A DNA stretch of 64,000 bases. Origin: JAAYAY01 sp964563135. GTDB lineage: Bacteria; Planctomycetota; Planctomycetia; Pirellulales; Thermoguttaceae. The notes beneath the pieces were generated by a model, which was given only the letters and a program-made list of their open reading frames with translations, made no database searches and was not told where the DNA came from. Within the stretch, counting starts at the first letter, position 1, and each line of letters begins with the position of its first letter. The stretch is from positions 1 through 64,000 of the forward strand of contig CAZLWV010000025.1 of assembly GCA_964563135.1 (NCBI GenBank). The letters are read 5' to 3'. Made by a program: the position numbers and the translations under genes. This document shows, piece by piece, positions 52,654-61,202 of this stretch.

Positions 52654-53059
52654 GAAGTTGGATCCAGGGTGGGGATACATTAACTGCAAAGCTTGATGGT
52701 TAGACTGTTCCTTGTCAATTGGAACCCGAAGATATCTCGGGACCCCTGCGCGGAAGGGGGGCCTGGAATCTGGAAACGGGCGAGCGAGTCCCTTGGGGTT
52801 TTCGATGATCCTTGGGGGTGCGGCCAGATGGCCGGCAGCCGACTCTTGATGCTGTTCCGCTCGGCCACACTCGGTTGCCTGGACCTGTCATGCGGTGCCG
52901 GAAGGAGATTCTATTGTTTTGCGGCGCCTAACCCAGGTTCGGCCTGGCCGGGCGCGCAAACTCATGGCACTCCCCGCACCGGCGGGCTACACTGCAATCA
53001 GGTGGAGCAGCAAGCCCGAGCGCGGGCGACTTGCTGCAACCGCCTGGGGAGTGACTGCC
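52654..53059. other. Divergent intergenic region
   Basis: A 406-bp spacer between the large membrane protein gene (minus) and the small one (plus). No additional gene or strong motif was identified. Confidence 0.35.
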
Positions 53060-53341
53060 ATGCGAACCCCATTCCGGCGGATACGGTTCAGCATTCGGAC
53101 GATGCTGCTGGTCACCCTGGGATATGCCATGCTCTGCAGCGTCTCCCGGGGAACCGGGTTGGGAATCACGATCATTCATGCGATGATCGTGGCGGCCTTC
53201 GCGATTCCCGGGGCCAGTTTTGGCTACGACCAGGGACGCACCAGCCGCGCCGCCGCAATCGGCACCTCCGTAGCCGTCGTGGTCGGCACGTGTGCCCTGT
53301 CGGCTTACATTCTGATCGAGGACTGGATGCGATATAACTAG
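53060..53341 (+). CDS. Small membrane protein with FSIRTM motif
   Basis: A 93-residue membrane protein. The ATG at 53060 follows GGGGAG. It begins MRTPFRRIRFSIRTMLLVTLGYAML, the same cytoplasm-to-membrane motif seen at 21100 and 50854, then a second hydrophobic part (HAMIVAAFAIPGASFGYDQG) and a third (AIGTSVAVVVGTCALSAYIL). Such short proteins are frequent in planctomycetes and of unknown function. It is convergent with dnaA. Confidence 0.72.
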   Translation: MRTPFRRIRFSIRTMLLVTLGYAMLCSVSRGTGLGITIIHAMIVAAFAIPGASFGYDQGRTSRAAAIGTSVAVVVGTCALSAYILIEDWMRYN

Positions 53342-53443
53342 TGCGCTGTTACAGCTTGATTCTGGGGTCAATGGCGTGGAATCGTGCGGCAATTGTCGGG
53401 TTGTTCCGCAGTCTCGATCCCAATTCCTGGCGGAGACAAAGCA

Positions 53444-54877
53444 CTAGCTGACGCGGATCCGCTGCTCGAGCTGGCGGATCGCCTCGGAGATGGATCGCGA
53501 TTGTTCGGCCAGATCCAGCTTTGCGTCATCGGCGATCCAGCGATCCACCCGTTTCTGGGCAGAGACGACCGTGCTGTGGCTGCGGCGGCCGAAATACTGG
53601 CCGATTTCGGAGAGGGCCGCCCGCGTGTACTTGCGGGCGAGCCACATGGCCAGCATCCGCGGCTGGCTGACCGACTTGGCCTTGCGATTGGACTGCAGCG
53701 ACTCCGGCTCGAGCCCGAAGGTATCGCAAATCGCCTTCTCGATGTCGGCCAGGCGGATCGCGCGGCTTCCGTCGTGGATCATCTCGGCAAGTGCGTCTTG
53801 TGCCATCTCGAGCGTCACCGGCTTGCCTGTTGCGCGGTTCAGAGCGTGGAGCCGACACAGGGCCCCCGAGAGTTCCCGGGCATGGTTCACCAGTCGCGCC
53901 GCCACGAACTCGCTCACTTCCGGGGCCAGGGTGATTCCCATCTTAAGCCCCATTCGGGTGAGGATCCCCAGGCGCGTCGGATAGTCGGGAGGTTCGATGC
54001 GGCAGGCCATTCCCGCCTGCAGTCGGGAAAGCAGCTCGCCCCCGAGCGCCCTCAGGTCATGGGGGGGCCGGTCGGCGGCAAACACGGCTTGCCGGCGCCG
54101 CCGGATCAAGGTATCGATCGTGTAGAGGAGTTCGACGAGCGTGGCCCGCTTGCCGGCAAAGAAATGGAGATCGTCGATGGCCAATAGATCCAGCCCCCGG
54201 TATCTGGCCCGAAAACTCGGCAACCCGCCCACCCGCAGGGCCTGGAGGAACTCGGAGGTGAACTGTTCGGCCGACAGATAGACGGCCGACAGCCTCTGGG
54301 CATTTCGCCTTGTTTCCGTGCAGATGGCCTGGAGCAGATGCGTCTTGCCCACGCTTGTGGGGCCGTAGATCAACAGAGGAGAAAACTCGCCGGGCTGCCC
54401 GGCCACCATCTCTGCGGCAGCCCGTGCGAGCTTGTTGGTTTCCCCGCGCACAAACGAGCGGAAATCGAGAGCGGCCTCGAGTCGGCCGCGTCGATCCGAC
54501 CCGGCAGGCCTGTCGCTGGACGGCCCCTCGGGTGTGGCTGCCACTTTGAGGCTCGGCCTCGACGCCGAACCGTGCGACTCCGTTGAGTGGGCGGTTCCTG
54601 GAGACTGCGGCAGCGAGGCAGGTTGCGAGTTGGGAGAAGAAGAGGGAGCCAACACATAATCAACCGCGACTGAAGGGCCGAGCACCTCGCGACAAGCCGC
54701 TTCGATGGGTTCGCGCAGGTTGGTGCGCAGCCAGTTCCGCAGCAGCTCGCTGGAGGCTCCAACGGTCAGCGTGCCGTCGATCACCTCGAGCTGGGTTCTC
54801 CCGCCGAACCACATCTCGAATCGTTCTTGTCCGACCCTGTCAGCCAGTGCGGTTCGAAAAGCTGACACGATGTCCAT
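53444..54877 (-). CDS. dnaA: Chromosomal replication initiator DnaA
   Basis: A 477-residue DnaA, which binds DnaA boxes and melts the origin. The ATG at 54877 has AAGGA 7 bp upstream. Domain I (1-85) carries the helicase-interaction fold; a Ser/Pro-rich linker spans about 90-140. The AAA+ domain has Walker A GPTSVGKTHLL and Walker B LLAIDDLHFFAGKRA (variant of the common IDDIQFL). Domain IV ends in ALSEIGQYFGRRSHSTVVSAQKR, where HST replaces the common DHTTV in the box-recognition helix. No dnaN or other origin gene is adjacent, and I saw no DnaA-box cluster nearby. A near-consensus promoter lies about 250 bp upstream. Confidence 0.93.
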   Translation of the reverse strand: MDIVSAFRTALADRVGQERFEMWFGGRTQLEVIDGTLTVGASSELLRNWLRTNLREPIEAACREVLGPSVAVDYVLAPSSSPNSQPASLPQSPGTAHSTESHGSASRPSLKVAATPEGPSSDRPAGSDRRGRLEAALDFRSFVRGETNKLARAAAEMVAGQPGEFSPLLIYGPTSVGKTHLLQAICTETRRNAQRLSAVYLSAEQFTSEFLQALRVGGLPSFRARYRGLDLLAIDDLHFFAGKRATLVELLYTIDTLIRRRRQAVFAADRPPHDLRALGGELLSRLQAGMACRIEPPDYPTRLGILTRMGLKMGITLAPEVSEFVAARLVNHARELSGALCRLHALNRATGKPVTLEMAQDALAEMIHDGSRAIRLADIEKAICDTFGLEPESLQSNRKAKSVSQPRMLAMWLARKYTRAALSEIGQYFGRRSHSTVVSAQKRVDRWIADDAKLDLAEQSRSISEAIRQLEQRIRVS

Positions 54878-55402
54878 ATCGTCCTTGGCCACTCCAAGGC
54901 GCCTCCGGCGCGCACCTTCTCCGCTCAATACACACTTCCATCAGTGCAGATATCGTCCCCCGAACCAGCCAGGAGACCGCGGAAAAGGAGCCGCGATCTT
55001 CGACGGGTAAGAGAGGAATCAAGGACCAGCAACGAACGTTTCCCAAGCCCGAGATACCCCGCTTGGGATGGCCCTCATTTCGACTCCAAGAACCGTCTCG
55101 CTCCTCTTGCTTTAACCAACGAGAAGTTGATTGTAGCGGTGCTAGCGTTGCTGTCAAACTGCCCTTGCGACCATCCCCCAGAGAAATCTTGAACCGTTTT
55201 CGAACTGCCCGGAATCCGCGGAAGAATCGCCGCAGCTCCGCGCCGAAAAACCGGAAAAACCTCTCCGCCGCGAGCCGGCCCGATCGTGGAAAACTTGTCG
55301 GGACTCTCGCCGCCTTGCCGGGCGACCTCTCGAGCCTCGTGCGCTAACCTGTGATGCGTCAAGTGTTTCCGCTGGCAGTCTTCCGGGTGCTGTCTGACGC
55401 GG
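54878..55402. other. dnaA upstream region
   Basis: A 525-bp spacer between dnaA and the GNAT gene, both on the minus strand. It contains the strong promoter at 55130-55157. The interval 55200-55330 is GC-rich with no gene. No cluster of TTATCCACA-type boxes was seen. Confidence 0.45.
55130..55157 (-). promoter_or_regulatory. Near-consensus sigma-70 promoter for dnaA
   Basis: On the minus strand TTGACA (55157-55152) and TACAAT (55135-55130) are separated by 16 bp: a perfect -35 and a 5-of-6 -10. It faces dnaA, leaving a leader of about 250 nt. It is the best promoter match in the window. Confidence 0.7.
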
Positions 55403-56350
55403 CTAAGTCTGTTCCGCTGAACCAGTCTGTCGACCGAGCGCCAGCATGTAGACCCGGCGCCGGTCCCAGCCCCGAAAGCCGGCGGCCGCATACATATTCC
55501 GCGCCGGGTGATTGGCGGAATCGACGGCCAGCACGATCCGCTCCCGCGCCAATGATCCGGCCACCCATTGGGCAAAGCGGGTCACCAGCACCCCCCAACC
55601 GTTGCCCCGCGCCGAGGGGACGAGTCCCATGTAGGTCAGCTCGCAATTGCCATGCTGCCCATAGTCGCACAGCAGCAGGCATCCCACATCGCGGTCTTCG
55701 TGTCGGATCAAGTACCAGTGGGACGGATAGGTCTCGCCTTCCGCGCCGTATCCTGCGAGCACTTCTTCTGCCGAGCGGATGCCGTCAAGGTCGGGGCAAT
55801 CGAGAGTCTCTCTGTAGGTTGCCTCGACGACCGCGCACAGCCGCTGGTGTTTCTCGGCCGTGCAAGGCTCGAAGGTCAGAGGCCCCCCAGGTGGCGTCCG
55901 CGGAAAATCAAACCGGTCGGCCAGGAGATAATAGAGCTCGGCCAGCGAAGTGAAACCGGCCCGTTCGAGCGCCGCCACTTCCTGCGAGTCGGCCTGACCC
56001 TCGAGCAAGGCATGAATGACCTTCACGCCCGCATTTCTGGCATGCTCCACCGCGGCCAGGCTCAGTTGCTCGGCTGTTTCTTCCGGCTCCGGCGGCACCA
56101 GCCGGGGCGGCCAGAACGTGGCGGTTCGCCCCGGGAGAACCTGGGCAAACGCCGCCCCCACGAGCTTCCCGGCACGGCGTGCCGCCAGCAATCCGGCCAG
56201 CGGCAGCTTGCCGCATCGGTATTCCGCCAGGGCCGCACGGACCCGGTTCAGGGCGTCCTGCGGCTGGTGTCCGCTGAAGACCAGGGACAGGGTTTCGCCG
56301 AGGCTGGCGGGCGTAGCGGAGACAATTTGAAGCGAATCAGGGGAAGACAT
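55403..56350 (-). CDS. GNAT family N-acetyltransferase
   Basis: A 315-residue protein with two GNAT-like halves. The C-terminal half has the acetyl-CoA site GLVPSARGNGWGVLVTRFAQ (R/QxxGxG/A variant) and NHPARNMYAAAGFRGW, the conserved late block. The N-terminal half is a degenerate GNAT fold, as in two-domain acetyltransferases. The ATG at 56350 is chosen because the first residues (MSSPDSLQIVSATPASL) look like a normal start; the longer frame to 56461 is not family-like. Acceptor substrate unknown. Confidence 0.87.
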   Translation of the reverse strand: MSSPDSLQIVSATPASLGETLSLVFSGHQPQDALNRVRAALAEYRCGKLPLAGLLAARRAGKLVGAAFAQVLPGRTATFWPPRLVPPEPEETAEQLSLAAVEHARNAGVKVIHALLEGQADSQEVAALERAGFTSLAELYYLLADRFDFPRTPPGGPLTFEPCTAEKHQRLCAVVEATYRETLDCPDLDGIRSAEEVLAGYGAEGETYPSHWYLIRHEDRDVGCLLLCDYGQHGNCELTYMGLVPSARGNGWGVLVTRFAQWVAGSLARERIVLAVDSANHPARNMYAAAGFRGWDRRRVYMLALGRQTGSAEQT

Positions 56351-56489
56351 GGTACAAACGGCGGGCGGCAAATCGGAGGAAAGCTTGATGATAGAATCGA
56401 TCCCGACAGCAGTCTCCCTCGCGCCGGGCGGTTCCCACGACATGGAGACTGCCTCAAGCACGGAGGTGCACGATCGCTGATTTGCGGCG

Positions 56490-57428
56490 CTAGCCCGTTC
56501 TCACAAAGATGAGCGGCTGCCGGAAACCGATCCCTTCGCCCTCAATCTCTTCGCGATTGAACTCTTCCAGGTACTGGAAGCTCAATTGGGCGTAGAACCG
56601 GTTCACTCCGAGCGTTTCCAGGAAATCGGCCATCGGCTCCTCCGCAAAGATTGCCTGCTCGGAGAGGATCTCGCGAACCCGTTCGAGCGGGATCCCTGAC
56701 ACGAGCAGGGGACGCAAATGGTGGAGGTGACTGGCGAGGTCCTTCTTCGACGCCGCTTTGCCGTTGCCGTCGGAGTCGGCCGCGGCCACGGGCAGGTCGC
56801 TCCCTCCGCTGCTGCCGACGGCCTGCTGGAACTGCGACGCCGCCCCGCTTGCCAACTCGCGGCTCCACTGGGAAAACTGTTCCGTTTCTTCCCGGCTTGC
56901 GGATCCATCGGCGATCTTCTTGTGAATCTCGCGCATTTCCGGCGGCAGGAGCGACTGGAGAAGGTCGGCCAGAGCGGGCATCTGATCCTTGACGGCGTCC
57001 AGCGCCTCGGCCAGCTCGTCCGCGCTGGGCATTTCCAGCATGTCTTCCGGGAGCTCGTTCAGGTCCAGCAGGGGCGAGGAACCGGGCGAGTCGAACCCGT
57101 CGACCTCGCGTCCCTTGTGGAACAGCTCGTAGTGCCACGAATCGCTGTCGTTGACCATCACGCACAGCGCATGCGTCTCCAGTTGCGACGACAACTCCTG
57201 GGCCAGCGTCAGCAGTCCCATCAGGTCGTTGTCGAGGATTCCCACCCAGCCATCCCGCGATTCGGCCACGTGCAGGGCCCGCACGGCCGGATCGATCGAG
57301 CGGGCGTGGAGTCTCGACGTATCCTCGGTCGCCTCGAACCCGCGATTTTCCAGGATTTCGCGAATCTTGCCGGCCACGGCCTCAGCGTCGTCGGACCGGA
57401 CATGCAGGCTATTGGCAAAACTTCCCAT
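56490..57428 (-). CDS. Hypothetical protein of unknown function
   Basis: A 312-residue soluble protein. The ATG at 57428 follows an AAGGG stretch. The first 120 residues (MGSFANSLHVRSDDAEAVAGKIREIL, then WVGILDNDLMGLLTLAQELS) are a regular alpha/beta domain. The middle is acidic and helical (ELPEDMLEMPSADELAEALD), and the C-terminus holds a helical part (ERVREILSEQAIFAEEPMADFLETLGV). I do not recognise the family. Locus B of the palindromic repeat starts 46 bp upstream of its start codon, in the leader or promoter. Confidence 0.7.
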   Translation of the reverse strand: MGSFANSLHVRSDDAEAVAGKIREILENRGFEATEDTSRLHARSIDPAVRALHVAESRDGWVGILDNDLMGLLTLAQELSSQLETHALCVMVNDSDSWHYELFHKGREVDGFDSPGSSPLLDLNELPEDMLEMPSADELAEALDAVKDQMPALADLLQSLLPPEMREIHKKIADGSASREETEQFSQWSRELASGAASQFQQAVGSSGGSDLPVAAADSDGNGKAASKKDLASHLHHLRPLLVSGIPLERVREILSEQAIFAEEPMADFLETLGVNRFYAQLSFQYLEEFNREEIEGEGIGFRQPLIFVRTG

Positions 57429-57772
57429 GAGGAGTCCCTTGAACACATGGAATCCGAAAACGCGGCCAGTTGTGCAGCCGAACTTGCCAGAATTTGGACA
57501 GAGTAGCATGATTGCCAAAGTCTGGCGACTTCGGCTACGGGCTGGCAAGTTCGGTTAGTGGCTGGCGACTTTGGTTACGGACCAAAGTCTGGCGACTTCG
57601 GCTACCTTTTGGCGACTTCGGCGGCAGCCCCCGGCATTGTAGGGTATCGGGGCGGCGCCGTCAGCCACAGCCGGTTCCGGTTGGGCACTTGCCAGGGGGC
57701 GGCAGGAGGGCCAAAATAGACGGTTTGCGGAAACTTCCATCACTTCTTTCTTGTGTTGGGCGGATTGCTGCC
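57429..57772. other. Divergent spacer containing repeat locus B
   Basis: A 344-bp spacer between the hypothetical gene (minus) and argG (plus), almost half of it taken by the repeat array at 57474-57625. The remaining 147 bp before argG has no clear motif. Confidence 0.45.
57474..57625. repeat. Dispersed palindromic repeat, locus B
   Basis: Left arm 57474-57497 and right arm 57515-57538 pair at 20 of 24 positions across a 17-nt loop. Units matching TGGCGACTTCGGCTAC start at 57523, 57543, 57563, 57590 and 57610, mostly 20 bp apart; the second, third and last are degenerate. A second intact 24-bp right arm is at 57582-57605. The right arm is identical to that at 41378-41401. Confidence 0.88.
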
Positions 57773-58987
57773 ATGCCTAGCTGTGTTTTGGCCTATTCGG
57801 GTGGATTGGATACGTCGGTCATCCTCGGTTGGCTCAAGGACGGAGGTTACGACGTGCATGCAGTTTACGTCGACCTGGGGCAGCCCTGCGAGGATCGCGA
57901 GGCGATCATGAAGAAGGCCAGGGATATCGGCGCCACGTCGGCCCGCCTGCTCGACGTCCAGGAAGAGCTGTGCCGCGACTTCGCCTTCCCCGTCATGCAG
58001 TGGCAGGCCAAGTACGAGGGGGTCTACCTCCTGGGTACGTCGATCGCCCGTCCTCTGATCTCGAAAGTCTGCCTTCAGGTTGCCCGCGAGGTCGGTGCCG
58101 AGGCCTATGTTCACGGAGCCACCGGCAAGGGGAACGACCAGTGCCGTTTCCAGCTTGCCGCCGAGGCCCTCGACCCCGATGTCAAGGTGATCGCCCCCTG
58201 GCGGAACGAGGCCTTCCGTAAGCTGTTCCCCGGCCGGAGCGAGATGATCGCCTACTGCCAGTCGAAGAAGATTCCCGTCAAGGCCTCGGTTGCCAAGCCC
58301 TACAGTTCGGACGAGAACTGCCTGCACATCAGCTACGAGGCGGGCAAGCTGGAGGACCTGACGGCCAACGGCGTGGAAACGGTCGATTTCGGCATGACCG
58401 TATTGCCCCAGAAGGCGCCGGACAAGGTCGAAACGGTGGCCATCGATTTTGAGTCGGGCATTCCGGTGGCCCTGAACGGCAACAGGCTGACGGCCTTCCA
58501 GATGGTGAAGGCCCTGAACGAGATCGGCGGCCGCAACGGCATCGGGCAGATCGACATGGTCGAGAACCGTTTTGTCGGCATGAAGAGCCGCGGCGTCTAC
58601 GAGGCCCCGGGCATGACCGTGCTCTACACGGCCCACCGCGTGATCGAACAACTCACCATGGACCGCGATCTGATGCACCTGCGCGACCGGCTCGCCCCGG
58701 AAGTGGCCGAAATGGTCTACTATGGCTACTGGTATCACGCCAAGATGGATGCGCTGTTTGCCTTCATTCGGGAGGCTCAGAAGCCGGTCACGGGCGAGGT
58801 CACCCTCAATCTCTACAAGGGCAATATCCAAGTTGCCGGCCGCACCAGCTCGAACAGCCTGTATGACGAAGGCATTGCGACCATGGAGGGTGGAGGGGCC
58901 TACAACCAGTCCGACGCAGAAGGCTTCCTCCGTATCCAGGGGCTGCCGAGCCGCGTCCAAGGAAAGGTGCGGCCGCGCAACTACTGA
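57773..58987 (+). CDS. argG: Argininosuccinate synthase
   Basis: A 404-residue ArgG, which condenses citrulline and aspartate with ATP in arginine synthesis. The P-loop-type nucleotide motif LAYSGGLDTS is at residues 6-15. GATGKGNDQCRFQL, SVAKPYSSDENCLH and MKSRGVYEAPG are conserved family blocks holding citrulline and aspartate residues. Length is normal. The in-frame sequence upstream to 57512 overlaps the repeat and is not used; the ATG at 57773 is the natural start. No other arg gene is visible in the window. Confidence 0.96.
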   Translation: MPSCVLAYSGGLDTSVILGWLKDGGYDVHAVYVDLGQPCEDREAIMKKARDIGATSARLLDVQEELCRDFAFPVMQWQAKYEGVYLLGTSIARPLISKVCLQVAREVGAEAYVHGATGKGNDQCRFQLAAEALDPDVKVIAPWRNEAFRKLFPGRSEMIAYCQSKKIPVKASVAKPYSSDENCLHISYEAGKLEDLTANGVETVDFGMTVLPQKAPDKVETVAIDFESGIPVALNGNRLTAFQMVKALNEIGGRNGIGQIDMVENRFVGMKSRGVYEAPGMTVLYTAHRVIEQLTMDRDLMHLRDRLAPEVAEMVYYGYWYHAKMDALFAFIREAQKPVTGEVTLNLYKGNIQVAGRTSSNSLYDEGIATMEGGGAYNQSDAEGFLRIQGLPSRVQGKVRPRNY

Positions 58988-59188
58988 CGCGGGGCAGACG
59001 CGCGAGCGTTTCGTGCTGCCTGGCTGAGTGTCGCGCGAGCGGCACCCGTGCGGGTGGGAACCACTGCGGCCACGATCTCCGGACCATCTTCTTCAGCCCC
59101 CAGTGGGGGATTACTTGGCTACTGCCCGTGAATTTGATAGGTTTTGACTGGCATTGGTTGTGATCACGGCCCTAGTGAGAGAGCAACG

Positions 59189-59755
59189 ATGGCAAAGGAT
59201 GGTTTTGCCGGGCGCAGCAGCGAACTCGAAGAGAAGTTCTTTCGGGCGAAGGACCAGGAACTGATCCGCGCGTTGCGCGAGAAGACGGCCACCATGGAGC
59301 GAAAGAAGGCTCTGGCCGAGGCGTCCGGGATCCAACACGAAGAGCTGCTCCATCAGCTCGACCAGCTCAAGATTTCCGCCGAGACCGTGGCAGCCCTCTC
59401 CCTGGTCCCCCTGGTGGCTGTCGCCTGGGCGGATGGAAAGCTCGACGACAAGGAACGCGCCGCCGTGCTTGCCGCCGCCGAACAGGTGGGCTTGAAGGAG
59501 GATCACCCGGGGTACCGACTGCTCGAGTCGTGGCTCAATCAGAAACCGGACAAGAGGCTTTCCGATGTCTGGTACGACTATATCGGCGTTCTCTGCGACA
59601 ATCTTACCCCGCAGGCCAAGACCGAACTGAGCAAACAGCTGGTGGGCCGAGCGCGAGCTGTGGCCGAGGCCACCGGCGGGCTGCTCGGTCTGGGCAGCAA
59701 GATCTCGAGGTCTGAACAGACCGTGCTCGAAAAGCTTGCCCGGGCCTTCGATTGA
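59189..59755 (+). CDS. TerB-like helical protein
   Basis: A 188-residue soluble protein related to TerB/DjlA-type helical domains. The ATG at 59189 follows GAGAGAG. The part LVPLVAVAWADGKLDDKERAAVL (about 75-95) matches the first acidic helix pair of TerB, where acidic residues may bind metal. The N-terminal 60 residues are charged helices (MAKDGFAGRSSELEEKFFRAK). Function in tellurite resistance is a historical label and should not be assumed. It lies 201 bp downstream of argG on the same strand. Confidence 0.82.
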   Translation: MAKDGFAGRSSELEEKFFRAKDQELIRALREKTATMERKKALAEASGIQHEELLHQLDQLKISAETVAALSLVPLVAVAWADGKLDDKERAAVLAAAEQVGLKEDHPGYRLLESWLNQKPDKRLSDVWYDYIGVLCDNLTPQAKTELSKQLVGRARAVAEATGGLLGLGSKISRSEQTVLEKLARAFD

Positions 59756-60094
59756 ACCGCCAGGCGGCAAGGTGTCCTCGCCGATTCACGGGCGTGCCGG
59801 CCGGATTCTGCCGGAGCCGGCCGGTTGGTTTTGCCAGGGCTCCTGGAACGGAGTTCCGGGTTTGGCTGCTGCCGGCGCATGTCTCGGCCGCTGCCGGCTG
59901 CTCCGTATTGCGGCCGGCTGCCTGCGGCCGTGCTGTGCCGGCTTCCCATCTGCTGACTGCGTAACGCATTGCGCCCCGTCGGACGTTATGTCCAGATTCT
60001 TGTTGCGGCCTGCCTTTTGACTAATGAAAATGGGTAGCGCGTCACTCGATCCCCTGGAGAAGCGAAGAAGCTGGCTGGCGGTGCAGACACCTGG
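59756..60094. other. Intergenic region, no gene
   Basis: A 339-bp spacer between the TerB-like gene and the alpha-CTD-like protein gene. It is rich in GCCGGCC-type segments (59794-59940) and has no coding frame of quality. A weak promoter pair may lie around 59999-60026. Confidence 0.35.
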
Positions 60095-61186
60095 ATGGGC
60101 ATCATGCGAGGAAACCGATCGTCGATCGAACGCCTTCGGGCAATCACTCGTTACGAGGAGATTCGAAAGACACTCCTGAACAGCGGCAGCGGGCACCTGG
60201 AGAAGCCGCTGGCACACTGGGTCCTTCCTGCCGACCGGCGTCTTCCCCTGGTTTTTCTTGCGCGACCGCTGGGCAACCTGCTCAAGGCCGGTTTTGACGA
60301 GCTGGCTGCGACTCCCGGTGTGGGCCGGAAGAAGATCGGTTCGTTTCTCGACCTGTTGACCCGGGTTGCCGACTCGGAAGGCAACGGAAACGGAAACGGA
60401 AACGGGAAAGAGCGGGAAGCGGATGGTTCGCCGGCCCATGCAGCGGACGGCGACTTCAGCCCGGACGATGTCTCCGACGTTGTCTGGAACCGGTGGCAGG
60501 AGGCCGTGCGACGGTCCGGGTTGGCTCGCGAGTCGCTGGGCCGGGTTGCGCCGACGCTGAGGAACGTGACCCGGGTCATCTGGCGGACACCGTTGGCCGA
60601 TTACCTGGACGTGTCGCTGGGCGAACTGCGCCAGCGGCGAACCTATGGCGAGAAGCGCGTCGGCGCCGTTCTGGAGGTCTTTTTCGGGTTGCATCGGCTT
60701 CTTGGACAGCTCGGCGCGCACCCGGAACTGGCCGTCCGCCTGGTTCCCCGGCACATCGACCAGGTCGAACACTGGATCGGCCACTGCCTGCAGCATGCGG
60801 AATTACCCCAGGCGGCCGAGATCGCAGAATGTTTCATCGGGCCGCTGCTGGCCCAATTGCGCCACGATGCCTCGGAGCAGATCGTCGAACTGGCAGAAAT
60901 GCGGCTGGGCATTGGCGGCTCGCCGACAAGCGTGCGTCAGACGGCGCGCCGCATGGGTCTGACGCGGGCAAGAATCTACCAGCTCCTGAACGAGATCAAC
61001 GACATCCTCGCCGTGCGTTGGCCGTTGGGGCGATGGCAGAGTTACCGTCTGCTGGAGCGGCTGGAGGCGGAGACCGTGGCCGACCGCCGGCTGGACCAGT
61101 TCCGCACGGCGGTCGAGCTCTTCTATCCCGCCGCCCGCCGGGGGGCCGCGGGCGCCGTAGAGCAGGCGGCCGCGGCCAACAGCTGA
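60095..61186 (+). CDS. Predicted DNA-binding protein: alpha-CTD-like segments and sigma-4-like HTH
   Basis: A 363-residue protein. Two segments look like RNA polymerase alpha-CTD-type HhH units: LGNLLKAGFDELAATPGVGRKKIGSFLDLL (about 57-88) and TPLADYLDVSLGELRQRRTYGEKRVGAVLEV. Near residue 277 SVRQTARRMGLTRARIYQLL is a helix-turn-helix of sigma-70 region 4 type. A (Gly-Asn)4 stretch at about 96-103, encoded by GGCAAC then GGAAAC units, separates the first part. The ATG at 60095 is used, with a second ATG at 60104. This suggests a transcription or regulatory factor; target unknown. It is convergent with the exported isomerase (16 bp apart). Confidence 0.7.
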   Translation: MGIMRGNRSSIERLRAITRYEEIRKTLLNSGSGHLEKPLAHWVLPADRRLPLVFLARPLGNLLKAGFDELAATPGVGRKKIGSFLDLLTRVADSEGNGNGNGNGKEREADGSPAHAADGDFSPDDVSDVVWNRWQEAVRRSGLARESLGRVAPTLRNVTRVIWRTPLADYLDVSLGELRQRRTYGEKRVGAVLEVFFGLHRLLGQLGAHPELAVRLVPRHIDQVEHWIGHCLQHAELPQAAEIAECFIGPLLAQLRHDASEQIVELAEMRLGIGGSPTSVRQTARRMGLTRARIYQLLNEINDILAVRWPLGRWQSYRLLERLEAETVADRRLDQFRTAVELFYPAARRGAAGAVEQAAAANS

Positions 61187-61202
61187 GCGGGATCGGGACC
61201 GG

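Noticed and set aside
59041..59060. CACCCG-TG-CGGGTG hairpin after argG as terminator
   Set aside because: The loop is only two bases and no T-run follows; too weak to list.
60380..60403. GGAAAC hexanucleotide repeat as a phase-variable tract
   Set aside because: The unit is six bases and in frame, so changes in number only alter a Gly-Asn linker and cannot switch the gene off.
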